Of a stretch of 64,000 bases of DNA, positions 53,671-63,239 are shown piece by piece; position 1 is the first letter of the stretch; each line of letters begins with the position of its first letter. The translations under genes and the position numbers were made by a program. Source of the DNA: Durusdinium trenchii (Eukaryota > Sar > Dinophyceae > Suessiales > Symbiodiniaceae); assembly GCA_963970005.1 (NCBI GenBank), contig CAXAMN010026772.1:1-64000 (forward strand). Direction: 5' to 3'. The notes below the pieces were generated by a model. It was not told the origin of the DNA. It made no database searches and saw nothing but the letters and a program-made list of their open reading frames with translations.

Positions 53671-54563
53671 TCGAAAGAAATCGCGAAAGGATTCGGAATA
53701 GGATTCGATCTGCCCATTCGATCTCCGGCCCAGCGAGACCCACCAGTCTTATTCTATCAGTAGTCTATTCTGCTTTTGTTGCCAGTGAGTTGGATGGTAC
53801 TCCCCTGCAAAAGACCACATGGAACCCGGAAACCACGTCGGGTTGGTCTTCGGAACATGGTCGAAACCACGGGTCAGTCAATTCTCTTTCATTCCGTGTT
53901 GGTCTGCAGGGGGTTACCTTATGTTTGAGACCTGCTGAGGACACTTGTTGTTTTTTCACATGAACTCTGGTGTTCCAGCAGTTCTGTACATTATGACCAT
54001 GTCCCTAAGGTTCCAAGTAGCTCGGTGTTTGGACCTCCTGGCGCCTACATAAAAGTGTCTTCACCATGTCGTGGATCCAATATCATTTGTTTCAATCAAG
54101 TTCGCTGCATGGTTCTCCATGGCTGGTTCCGGCGATTCTGCAAGATGACTCAAATCCAATTGCCGGTGTTTGAAGATTCTATGGATCGAGCTACCTCTAC
54201 ACGCAGCATATCGAACTCAATTCAGTATCAGTGATTATCCGAAATGAGGAAGATTAATTGAGGGCAATAGACGTCCTGAAGCAAATTGCAAAACGTAAAT
54301 TTTAAAAATGGATAAACATATGACTTTTGATAATCTATCTCTTTCTATCCAAACTGTGATCCTCCCACGAATTAGGAGCTCTAGTACCGACAAAAGGACC
54401 GTGATACGTAGGTTCGGAGCTGTAGGCTGAATTCACTAAAACATGACCCCAGGCCACTAGGAAGTTGATATAGCTGACTGGGCAGTGTGTTTCTGGGTTC
54501 GTCATCGGCTCTCTCGGAAACGGGACCAGCTCGGCTCCCTAAAACACGGCGCCGTGAAAACAC

Positions 54564-54713
54564 GGCGCAAGGCTCGGCCTTTTCAGCCTGGGAGAGCCGC
54601 TTGTTCTCCTGGATCTGGTCCAACATGTCCTCGCCGCACCGGACCCCATCGGGCAGCGAGCTTTCACCGGAGTCAGCGTGCGTCGAGGTCGAGTTCAGCA
54701 GAACAAGCCGATG
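54564..54713 (-). CDS. Internal exon, helical C-terminal half
   Basis: 50 codons: HRLVLLNSTSTHADSGESSL, PDGVRCGEDMLDQIQENKRL, SQAEKAEPCA. High G/C third positions. Acceptor ATACAAGACCAG is weak; donor GTGTTT. Likely upstream part of the coiled-coil gene. Confidence 0.6.
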
Positions 54714-54929
54714 CTGGTCTTGTATAAGGTGTCCAAATCCGCAAAGCAGCTGCGTTGTTCGGGAGATTTGGGCGATGAAATCACTGAAATCGGCGAACCG
54801 GAAGCCGGTTGCCACACGCTAGAAGTCCAAAGATCAGTGACCACTGTATACTTTTCCTTTAGTGAAGTGAAGGAAATGCCCTTTCAGGTTCCCTTATAGA
54901 GAACTATCTTATATTTGACTCTTGGTCGC

Positions 54930-55046
54930 CACATGCTGTGGGGCTCTTCCTTCCCCTGAGCGATGTTCAGAGCGAATGGATCGCCCTTTTCTGCGAACGG
55001 CAAAGATTTCAACAGGCTCGTCCGATTTTCCGCTGTGTTTTTCTTC
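54930..55046 (-). CDS. Exon after strong acceptor, two frames open
   Basis: Acceptor CTTCCCCAATTTCTCGATCCAG. Frame one: EEKHSGKSDEPVEIFAVRRK. Frame two: NRTSLLKSLPFAEKGDPFAL then NIAQGKEEPHSMWRPRVKYK. I slightly prefer frame two by residue pattern. Confidence 0.5.
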
Positions 55047-55199
55047 CTGGATCGAGAAATTGGGGAAGTGAGTTTTGGTTAACCTAATTAACTGATTGGC
55101 TCCAAAACGAATCCGAGTAAGGTATACATGAATTCCCAAAGCTGTCCAATGCTCCTGCGTCCTGCTGCTCCTGCATCCTGCTGCTCTGTTCCTAAAAAT

Positions 55200-56100
55200 A
55201 CTGCTGATGCTCAGCACTAGAAGAAGATTAGAATATCTACATGTACTTACTCATGTATTGCTACTATACTTGAGATCCTACAAGCTAACAACAACAATTA
55301 TGTGAACATTTGTTGCGTAAATGTGCTAAAAGTTCAGAAATACTTCACATACACTGTTACACAATACTTCATAAATAGGTCATCACATTTATGTAAACAC
55401 GTATGATGACCACATTGTGACAAACACATGTTGTTTTCTCCAAGTGTTGATTGGTTTATGTGTATTTCCCTGTTTTGTAGCATATTGCTATGTTTTTGAT
55501 TGATCTCGCACATTTGGTTTAAGTAAAATTATAACATAGTGAAACCATTTAAACCATATTAGGCTTCTACCCGACTTATCAAATCACAATGCTATACTCT
55601 CTAAGTGATATGCATATCATATATGTATATGACCCTGAGGTAGAGTCCCTGTCTATGAGGCTCGCCATGTGCTTGTTAGGGCCGTGCTCTCTCCTCGACT
55701 TAAAACGAAGCGACCTGCAACCCCCCGGTCTTCACGGACCGTTTTGAAGGGAAGAAACCATGAACTTGTTGCCATTGATGAACTTTTAGGAAAGTATACA
55801 CTATATGACTAATATATTATATATACTTACAGTATATCTAACATTATATATATACTATTACAGTACAATATATTACAATATATATTATACCCAGGACCCA
55901 GGTCATGTGCAAGCTCAAAGCAGGCAACTGAAGTCAAGACCCTTCTCAATTGTAGGCAGCCCAGTCACACGGTAAAATGCTGTTGTCTGCAAAGGTGTTC
56001 TGCAGGTTGTACTCTAGTCCAGTATCTATAATAGTAAATATTAAATATATATATATATACTTCAAATCACATATCCGAGAAACACAAACACAACAATCTG
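55200..56100. other. AT-rich, no firm exon
   Basis: Long TATA-rich stretches at 55790-55890 and 56025-56060. A weak minus island at 55640-55760 reads FKTVREDRGVAGRFVLSRGE. Confidence 0.45.
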
Positions 56101-56427
56101 GAAACCACAAGCAAGTTGCAAAAATCTCTTAAACTCATGCTCTTCCTCTATCCTTCAGTCACAAAAAGAAACACCCAGTCATCAGTCAACACCCAAACAA
56201 ACCCAGTGGAATCATCACACCACCCGTGCTTGACGACGGTAACGACGCTGTGCCGCTCCGCCGACGCGGAGCGGACAGAGCGTCCCGGTCATTCAAAACG
56301 ATCGGTCGATGGGGACTTCTCGGTGTGTAGTTCCGATCAGTCTCGGTGCCTCAAATAGGGAGGCACGTAGACCAGTCAAACCCGAAAGAAGGAACGTAGA
56401 CCAGTCTTTATAGTGGGGTTTCCCTAT

Positions 56428-56523
56428 CCCTAGGGCTCCTGTCCCATATCCTCAGAAGGTGGTTAGACCCCCCTGACACCCACCCCAACCACCTTCGAAA
56501 CGGAGCTAGTTGGAGCCCTAGGG
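56428..56523. mobile_element. CCCTAGGG-family variant
   Basis: Left end CCCTAGGGCTCCTGTCCC, right end GTTGGAGCCCTAGGG; the left inner arm differs from the right, so this is a recombined or diverged copy. Confidence 0.75.
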
Positions 56524-56567
56524 TATATTCATGGATTCAGCGTCTGGGCGTCTGGGTGCGAATAAGA

Positions 56568-56685
56568 CTAAGCGCTGGTAGATGCGCAGAGCGCGCTCTC
56601 CTGGCGTTCTTGTCGCCTGGCTTTCTCTTTCTCCTCCCACATCTTGTGGCATTCCTCGGGGCGTGTCAGCCTAACTTGTGCAGTC
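56568..56685 (-). CDS. Coiled-coil exon
   Basis: Reads TAQVRLTRPEECHKMWEEKE, KARRQERQESALCASTSA, then TAG. Acceptor GTAAATCGTTTCAG (one leading base). Charged helix like the exons at 44-53 kb. 3' end unresolved. Confidence 0.6.
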
Positions 56686-56776
56686 CTGAAACGATTTACC
56701 CATATGGAGAAAACAACTATCCGCAAAACCAGGCTCATGTGCAAACTTGAGCGACGCAGGGTAGGACACTGACAGG

Positions 56777-57142
56777 TCATCCAGAATTCACAAATTGACA
56801 GTAGCATTTGATGTGAGCTCGATGGGTTGCTCGATTTAGGTCGATGGGTTGCGTCACCGAGCTCAAGCAGCCATACCCAAGCCTGTTGTCTCGAACCCGA
56901 TTCCTATTGAAGGGCAGGTCCTCAACAGTCCGATTGTTTTTGGAGAAGCGAACCTGCCGAACCGACCCGGGAATAACGCACCAATGTTCAAGAAATTGGG
57001 GAGTGACCGTAGTGACCATGTTGGGTTGTCTTCGTTGTCATATCTTGTTTCCAAGGATTTCACTGATCAATCCATGAGGTTCGGAAGACCACATGTGTGG
57101 GATCTGTGTACAGCCAACATGCTTGAAGATATATACAGTTGA
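56777..57142. other. Open on both strands, undecided
   Basis: Minus reads SVRQVRFSKNNRTVEDLPFN; plus reads PKPVVSNPIPIEGQVLNSPI. Neither has convincing splice sites. Contains a direct repeat GGTCGATGGGTTGC (56825, 56840). Confidence 0.35.
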
Positions 57143-57513
57143 AACGGGAATATATACAAAATGATACTGACTGGAACATAGGTGGAACCACCTGTGGAAT
57201 ACGGGATCGAGGTCACACAGTCATACATTTCATTTTTTTGCGAAGCTGCCTACACCCAGTGATATGGCAAGATTGAAATTTATTTCACCATCCCTTGCAC
57301 AAAAAAAATAAAGAGCCCCAGCAATGCCTGACCTTTATGTTTGTTGATAGTCATCCACACTGGGTGGCAAAGCCTTCATCTGCTCATCTAGGATGTTTTT
57401 CACCTTGGACTGCTGCTCATGCTTGCCAGCCTGGCATGGGAGCTGTTCTGGTCCTTTTGCCGTGATGATATCCGGCTCGCACGAACGAACGAAATCAGAT
57501 GATTTGATTAAAG

Positions 57514-57602
57514 CCTAGGGCTCCAACTAGCTCCTGAGAAGATGGTTGGGGTGGGTTTGGGGGGTCTAACCACCTTCTGAGGATATGGTTGGAGCCCTAG
57601 GG
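57514..57602. mobile_element. 90 bp inverted-repeat element (CCCTAGGG family)
   Basis: Same orientation as 7823 and 28621, nearly identical; first base of CCCTAGGG lost. Confidence 0.9.
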
Positions 57603-57720
57603 TTGATTGAACTTCTCAAGCCACGATCATCACCACCATCATGAGGTGATGTGAAATGAAATGAAACAAATATAAATAAAGCAATTGACCACATGACCCA
57701 ATGGACGAGGAGCAGTTGAC

Positions 57721-57841
57721 CTTGCATTCTGGTTCATGCTGCCCCCAAAGTTCCCAACAACACTCGTCGGTGTTTCGGCCGCTCAACGTGCGCTCAGCAG
57801 GGGAGCTTCCCTCCATTTCAGTGACTGGATCTTGAAGGGGC
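57721..57841 (-). CDS. Internal exon, Cys/Glu-rich
   Basis: 40 codons PLQDPVTEMEGSSPAERTLS then GRNTDECCWELWGQHEPECK. One leading base after TTTACAAAG, donor AAG|GTCAAC in phase 0. Hydrophilic; three cysteines. Confidence 0.6.
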
Positions 57842-58069
57842 CTTTGTAAAGAAATCGACATTAACTTGCAAAACTAAATATCGAAACACAAAATAACAAA
57901 AAGATACAAAAAGGTCCAGGTTTGGGGATTTATCATGATGGACATTGTTGGACTGGGAAAAGGAACATGCGATCAGTTGAGTTCAAATAAGATAAATGAT
58001 GATAAATGATCAAACTGTTTGATCATGATTTACCGCGATAACTTAACATTTCAAACAGTTCAGTTTAGG

Positions 58070-58155
58070 AATTCATCGTTCCGCGTGCTTCGCGTGCTCC
58101 TTCTTCGTCGAGTCGGTGGCCGTTCGTCGTTGGTTTTCATCGTTTCGGTGAGTTG
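58070..58155 (-). CDS. Possible exon, charged
   Basis: Reads THRNDENQRRTATDSTKKEH then AKHAER and TGA, G/C-ending codons. No acceptor AG nearby. A second frame (KQLTETMKTNDERPPTRRRR) is open as well. Confidence 0.35.
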
Positions 58156-58381
58156 TTTCGCGTGATCACAACTGCGAATATATCAGCATCCCACGGCGGG
58201 CGCCAAGCTCTGCAGCTCTTCCAGAAAAAAAAAGGAACTCAAAGCCCTAGGCTCCTGTCCCACATCCTCATAAGGCAGGAACAGAACCCCGTATCACCCA
58301 GCCCAGATAACCTTCTTTTCGGATGTGGATGGGACAGGAGCGAACATGCCCCAAAACAGGCAACGTTGGCTCCCAATGATA

Positions 58382-58460
58382 ATCCCTAGGGCTTCAACCA
58401 AATCCCCAGAAGGTGGTTGGGATACCAAACCTGAGGTTCGGTGGCAGTGGACCCCTAGGG
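58382..58460. repeat. Composite inverted-repeat element
   Basis: Left half is CCCTAGGG-family (CTAGGGCTTCAACCAAATCC), right half carries GAGGTTCGGTGGCAGTGGACCCCTAGGG as in the GGATCC family. 58244-58340 upstream is a more decayed relative. Confidence 0.65.
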
Positions 58461-58478
58461 CGAGTGAAACTGGTTCAC

Positions 58479-58734
58479 CCCACAGTGGGCCGATCATTTG
58501 CACGAAAAGCCTCGCTGCCAATCCAAACCTTCGCCGACGAACACGTGCCTCTTGAAGGGGGAGTTCGCTGCATGCTACGCACAGAAAGGTGGACAAACAC
58601 CAGGGAGTGGTGGGAATCCGCTTGTTGCACATGGGACAAAGAATCAGCTGAGAGAATCCGCTGAGCTCATTTTGCCGCTGTGCGAGCTCGTGTCCCTTCC
58701 GAGCACAGGGGAATTGAAAGAATTCCTGCTCCTC
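58479..58734 (-). CDS. Zinc-finger-like exon
   Basis: 85 codons, the longest single exon: EEQEFFQFPCARKGHELAQR, QNELSGFSQLILCPMCNKRI, PTTPWCLSTFLCVACSELPL, then RVRRRRFGLAARLFVQMIGP. Pattern C-x4-H ... CxxC ... C ... CxxC resembles the C/H-rich fingers common in alveolate proteins; assignment to a named family is not made. Acceptor GCGAACCCACAG (phase 0), donor G|GTGAAC. Phase fits 58951-59120. Confidence 0.7.
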
Positions 58735-58950
58735 CTGTGGGTTCGCGAGAGGCGGAGGCCCCAAATCCCTTCACACGGTTCTTCTTGCCACATGTGAGGC
58801 TTTTGAAGTAGTTGGAACAGAGTTGACGATGAAGTCATTGAACATCGAATCGTCTGAAACAAGGGCTCCGTTGGCGTGGGAGCAATCCAAGACGCATGAT
58901 GCGCCCAAGCATCTGTTTTTGTCCTTTGTGCATCATGGTGTGCCATGAAC

Positions 58951-59120
58951 ATGGTGGGTCCACTTCGACGGATCCTGAAGCTGGTTAGTTTCCATCTTTG
59001 GGACCCATTCAAAGTAAAGCCCGGTGGTTCCCCCGCAAGGGCATTCACCCAATGCCAACAAGCATTTTAGTTGTATCTTCATTCCGATCGAACAACCATG
59101 GTCTGTGTCACTCAGGATTT
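58951..59120 (-). CDS. Internal exon, Cys pairs
   Basis: 56 codons: ILSDTDHGCSIGMKIQLKCL, LALGECPCGGTTGLYFEWVP, KMETNQLQDPSKWTHH. Acceptor CTGGTTTTTTGGGTCTAG (two leading bases), donor GTTCAT in phase 0. The ECPCGG block suggests metal binding with the next exon, an inference. Confidence 0.65.
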
Positions 59121-59255
59121 CTAGACCCAAAAAACCAGCTCTTTCGCATAGTCTTGGAAGGCTAGGGCTGGGTTACTTTTTTGCAATCCACTGAAGAGGA
59201 GCAGCCCCACGGCTCAGAAGGCGTAAGCGTGTGACTCTTCGACCCTTGGGGTCAC

Positions 59256-59368
59256 TGCGAGTAAAGAGGCGTCGCGCGTGATTTTTTGGGCCGCGCTTTT
59301 GCGTGCCACGTTGGGAGGGAGCGCCGCACACAGAGACGGCCAAAACCGTCCGCGCAGTGGGCGCAAAC
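59256..59368 (-). CDS. Internal exon, CxxC and basic tail
   Basis: 37 codons: VCAHCADGFGRLCVRRSLPT then WHAKARPKKSRATPLYS. High G/C third positions. Acceptor GTTTCAATTCGAG, donor CA|GTGACC; the phase does not fit 58951-59120 with this donor, so the end may be wrong. Confidence 0.5.
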
Positions 59369-59795
59369 CTCGAATTGAAACACTAGGATGGGTCTCCCAT
59401 TGCCGCTGGCATTGGGATCAAAAGGGTCTCACAAGCGGTGTTGGAAGACTGGAGGAATGTCATGTCTCTTTGACTTCGGTTCTACAACACTCTTTTAGTA
59501 GCATCTTTTGGCATTAATATATATACCTGGAACCGACTTCGGTCGTAACCTAGGCAATGGGACATGACCCGATAAACAAGAGCATGTACGACTGTACCCA
59601 TGTTCTGAGGTTCTTTTAAGGATTCACTCCAAAACCAGGTCAAGCTTTCTTTTGCATGCTCTTGGAAGGCTAGGAGACACTACTCATTCTAACTCGATGT
59701 CCTCAGCCCCTGATGCAACACCTGCTGGATCTCTTGAAAACACATCAGCCGCACCAAAAACTTCAAGCCGAACCATCAGCCCAGAAGTTGGGCAC

Positions 59796-60068
59796 TCAAC
59801 ACCGGCTCTTCGCTCCCCCCAAACCCCGCCCCCAAGCCTCATCAGGATTGGTGAGAAACCGGACAGATTTCGGGTCCCACGGGTTCGCGACCAAATGGTA
59901 CGTACTCGGGTCCCTTGCTTGGCCGATTTCTGGGTTTCTGAGTGTACACCCCAGCCATGAGTCCCAAATCAAAGCCATCCTCCTCCATGGATCTTCCAAT
60001 GACGGCGCTTGCGGATCACCGCGTAAGAGTGTGAACCTCTCTGAGAGCAGACCTCCCTCAACCAGCAA
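59796..60068 (-). CDS. Open minus frame, Trp-rich
   Basis: 90 codons: GLLSERFTLLRGDPQAPSLE, RRMALIWDSWLGCTLRNPEI, NPWDPKSVRFLTNPDEAWGR. Protein-like, but a second minus frame (YAVIRKRRHWKIHGGGW) is also good in 59990-60060. Confidence 0.4.
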   Translation of the reverse strand: MLVEGGLLSERFTLLRGDPQAPSLEDPWRRMALIWDSWLGCTLRNPEIGQARDPSTYHLVANPWDPKSVRFLTNPDEAWGRGLGGAKSRC

Positions 60069-60314
60069 AAGCCCATGAATTCATGTACAGTCGCAAGGCA
60101 AAGTGAACACTTGGAGTGCCCTGATTGAAGGATTTACTTCGGAATTGCCCAGCCCTCTACCCATCAGGGTTCCCCTCCTTTTTGCTTTTTTTTTCTGAGG
60201 TGTTTCTGCTCGGTGACGGCGAGGGAGATCTTTAAAACGCTGGAAAAAACCGCCCATTCACGTCATGTGATCAGTACTCCTGCGAGGTGCCGAGAAAGGG
60301 ACTAATGAAAATTA

Positions 60315-60560
60315 CATGAATATGATAGCTGCTGCTATTGTCACAATGAGAACATCAACATCCAAAAGCTCATTGAGCGTGATCTTTGCACTCCTAAGGA
60401 GGTTTGTGTCGGTGACTTTGCGAGACCCCATGAACACATATCGATTTCACATCGTTGGAACCCAAAGCCGTTCATGTTGCTCATTGTCCGCGTTCGTAAA
60501 AGCCACAGCCGACCCAACCCATGGGGTGCCCTCCTCAGGGCACCAACAGCGCCGTGTGAC
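60315..60560 (-). CDS. Open frame interrupted by one TGA
   Basis: EEGTPWVGSAVAFTNADNEQ, HERLWVPTM, TGA at 60447, then NRYVFMGSRKVTDTNLLRSA, KITLNELLDVDVLIVTIAAA and TAA. Both halves are in the same frame and look like one protein with a hydrophobic C-terminus. Could be a stop in a pseudogene, an intron edge, or chance. Confidence 0.35.
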
Positions 60561-60759
60561 GACGTGACAGTCAGCGAAATCACACAGTACCCTCACTATA
60601 TACTGTGCCCACCCCAACACACACAAGAAAAAAGAACAGAATCCACCCCAAAGCAGTCTGGTGGATAACATCCAAGCATACCGAACATCTGTAGGCCACA
60701 CTCCCCCAAACACTATGATTCAGTTCGTGTCACTCCCGAACACCGCCGTTGTTTCAGCA

Positions 60760-60945
60760 TGCTCTTCCACTCTTCAGCAGAAACTGGTGGCGAACGAGCA
60801 TGCTAGAGCTATCTGGCGCTCTGACACCCCTGCCATCTGAAGCACCTCCAAACATTGGGAACATCGTCCTCTTTCCGTTTTTGGTTCAATGTTTGTCCAT
60901 GGGTACAAGCCGTGAAGAGGTGTTCGCAGAATGCATGATGCATTA
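60760..60945 (-). CDS. Possible exon, both strands open
   Basis: Minus: RCSQCLEVLQMAGVSERQIA then LACSFATSFC. Plus: PNIGNIVLFPFLVQCLSMGT. Strand not settled. Confidence 0.3.
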
Positions 60946-60986
60946 AAGACTCCAGACTCCAGGTCAAACTACATAAACCCAGCTCA

Positions 60987-61085
60987 GAAGCTACTAGTAG
61001 CTTCTTGTTACTAAGCTAGTAGAAATGGCCTCCAAAGCTAATAGCGATGGCCTCCAACCTAGTAGCTTCTTCTTCCTACTAGCTT
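60987..61085. repeat. CTACTAGTAG cluster with GGCCTCCAA words
   Basis: AGCTACTAGTAGCTTCTTG ... ATGGCCTCCAAAGCTAATAG ... ATGGCCTCCAACCTAGTAG. Shares both words with 21408-21482. Confidence 0.75.
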
Positions 61086-61099
61086 CGGTGCCTGCGTAC

Positions 61100-61263
61100 A
61101 AACGATCCACCACATCCGAAGTACACGTAGACAGCACAGAACTTCCACTCGAACACGTCCGAGAGTTGCTCGACGGCAGTCGTGCAAGAAACAGCATCGA
61201 CACCATATGGGTCGACACTGGGCACAACTGCATTCTGATCATTGGAAGGACGGACAACGACAA
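61100..61263 (-). CDS. Exon 4 of a compact chain
   Basis: 54 codons: VVVRPSNDQNAVVPSVDPYG, VDAVSCTTAVEQLSDVFEWK, FCAVYVYFGCGGSF. Two leading bases after CTTGCGTCGCCCGAG fit the single spare base of 61369-61568; donor GTACGC. Mixed beta-like sequence, unknown family. Confidence 0.6.
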
Positions 61264-61368
61264 CTCGGGCGACGCAAGAGACAGATGTTCTCAACCAAAG
61301 AAACGGCTTTCCCCTGGTACGGGACGCTTCTTTCCCCCTGCCGCTTCAGCGGATGAGAGTTCACTCAC

Positions 61369-61568
61369 TTTCCCAAACTTTCCCAAACTTTCCCTGCATC
61401 ATCAGCCCGGCCTCTTCTTCTCCTTCATAATCATCCTCTCCGTCACAAGTTTCCGCAGCCACCTCTTCATAGTCTTTGCCTCCGGTGGACTCAGCGCCGT
61501 TGACGTCCGGAGTGAACTCATCGCCCCGTTGGAACTTGGGGACCAGCAACAGGCCCGACATGGCCCGA
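61369..61568 (-). CDS. Exon 3 of a compact chain, acidic
   Basis: 66 codons: RAMSGLLLVPKFQRGDEFTP, DVNGAESTGGKDYEEVAAET, CDGEDDYEGEEEAGLMMQGK. One leading base fits 61669-61798; donor A|GTGAGT is consensus. GGGAAAGTTT is tandemly repeated just before the donor. The acidic run (GEDDYEGEEE) suggests a disordered linker. Confidence 0.7.
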
Positions 61569-61668
61569 CTGCTTGGTGTATCCAATGGATACTTGTTTTG
61601 GTGTCAAGTCCCATGTTCATCCACTTTGGAGTCTCCAGGTTCACTTGTTGGTTCACATGTTGGCTCAC

Positions 61669-61798
61669 CTTTTGTGGCACTTCTTCAGCCTTTCGTTTCG
61701 GGAACCAAGCCGAAACGAAGAACGCCGGTCAGACAACACACCAGTCACGTCCAAGGCGCAGAGCGCTGCCATGTCCTCCGTGACCTCAGAAATTCGGC
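61669..61798 (-). CDS. Exon 2 of a compact chain
   Basis: 42 codons: RISEVTEDMAALCALDVTGV, LSDRRSSFRLGSRNERLKKC, HK. Acceptor CTCCTTCCCTTGCCAG (two leading bases) and donor AG|GTGAGC are both near consensus. Phases fit on both sides, with introns of 119 and 100 bases, short for this window. Confidence 0.75.
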
Positions 61799-61917
61799 CT
61801 GGCAAGGGAAGGAGTCGAACCCGCAAAAGGGGAATATCTGCGACCGGGAACCCCCCCCCCGGCCGTCTTGGACTTGCGGGGGGGGCTTCGGTGTTGGCTT
61901 CGGTGTTTCTGGAACAC

Positions 61918-61977
61918 CTTGCAAAGCTCCACGCTTCGTCTTGCACTGATCTTCTTTGGGTACACAGTAGTTGGACA
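61918..61977 (-). CDS. Exon 1 of a compact chain
   Basis: 19 codons SNYCVPKEDQCKTKRGALQ plus one base before GTGTTC; acceptor ACGCAAAGACCTAAG. A second frame (SARRSVELCKVFQKHR) is open over the same bases but does not fit the next exon. Confidence 0.55.
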
Positions 61978-62109
61978 CTTAGGTCTTTGCGTCCGAATTT
62001 TCAGTACGGGCATGTGCATGTTCCGAAGGGCAAGACTTTCTTCTATGCAACATCGACCGCCACTTGAAACACGTGCATATGACGCACCAACCGCAAGTGA
62101 CTCCAAGGG

Positions 62110-62850
62110 TTAAAAGTTAACACCAAACAGCATGTCCTTGATTCACACAAATTCTGTTTGGAGGTGCACTCCCGTTTGTGGGCAAGAGCAACTTAGTAGT
62201 TTGAGTGAATTCCATCAAGTCCATTGTTGTACAGCCTGTTTACTTCCACTCAGCTGCTCTTGTGATGATGTTGGTCCTTCAATATCTTGTAAATGGTCGA
62301 CATATAGGCACTTGCAAAGATGTGCAACATATCTCTGAGATTAGTTATTATATATAATCATATATAAATTAATAGTTAGATAGTTTGATAGTTACAGTTA
62401 CATAAATATACTATATATACACTAATTAGTAACTAGTCTTGATTATGTATTATATTATAAAGTATATTGCATATGCACATAGTGCAGCTCTTGAACTTCG
62501 CACTCTTGAACTTTGGCCATCCGCCCAATGTTTCGCGGCCTGACTCTTCGTCTGGGACGCCGTTCTCAGCCTGGGGGGGTTGGACACAAGGACAAGACAA
62601 ACACCTGTGCAAACATCACAAAGAAGAAGAAGAAGAAAAAGAAGAAGAAGAAGAAGAAGAACAACAACAACAACAACGAGGTTGTTCCAAAACTTCTCAA
62701 CAACTCAGAAGACTATAGACTATATAGTAAACATGTACTTTCAGAGTACATATAGCCCATCAGGATAGTCCCTTAATCAAGACTATATAGCATACATCTT
62801 TGGGGCAATCCTCACTTTCTGCCCAAGCACTAGCGGCCGGGGAGGGTCAT
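62110..62850. other. AT-rich, microsatellite, no gene
   Basis: 62340-62470 is AT-rich. 62621-62677 is a (GAA)n then (AAC)n tract whose Lys/Glu/Asn readings are compositional. Confidence 0.6.
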
Positions 62851-63089
62851 TGCTAGCAGTGCACTTTGGGCCACGGCATCAGCCACGGAAATTAAGCAAG
62901 TTGATCTTTGATGAAGCGGTTCAAAAGGAACATGATGAAGAGGAAGTTGAAATTAATGGTTCAAAACTTAGCTGCACCTCACACGGCAACTGGTGGCTTC
63001 ACTCCATATTGGCCGTTCTTCCTGTCACGTTCTTCCTTTCAATAAGCACATATTGGCCGTTCATGCTCCCTCCGGTTCGTGCGGCTCAC

Positions 63090-63196
63090 CACTGCGTGCG
63101 CTTCGTGGCCCGAGGGGCCAAGGAGTTGAAGACGGTCGAGAGCAGCTGCTTCACGGCACAGGTGTTCTCCAGCACTGCCACCTGGCGTTTTTCGGA
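63090..63196 (-). CDS. Internal exon
   Basis: 35 codons: SEKRQVAVLENTCAVKQLLS then TVFNSLAPRATKRTQ. Donor TG|GTGAGC is consensus; acceptor GGTTCTGTGCCAG. The frame is open upstream to about 63270 (GPVGPWVVLCQ), and a start at CGTTCAG there is equally possible. Nearly all third positions G/C. Confidence 0.65.
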
Positions 63197-63239
63197 CTGG
63201 CACAGAACCACCCAGGGTCCCACCGGTCCGGTTTGAGGG

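Noticed and set aside
61025-61783. Longest open frame of the window, 252 codons on the plus strand
   Set aside because: It is antisense to three minus exons with consensus splice sites and matching phases (61100, 61369, 61669); its own codons have many A endings.
61810-61840. GGGTTCGACTCC resembling a tRNA B box (minus strand)
   Set aside because: The T stem does not pair and no A box or acceptor stem fits; it lies in the pyrimidine tract of an intron.
62467-62768. Three overlapping plus frames with Lys/Glu/Asn runs
   Set aside because: Caused by the GAA/AAC microsatellite at 62621-62677.
62850-63236. 128-codon plus open frame
   Set aside because: Antisense to the exon 63090-63196, which has a consensus donor and nearly all G/C third positions.
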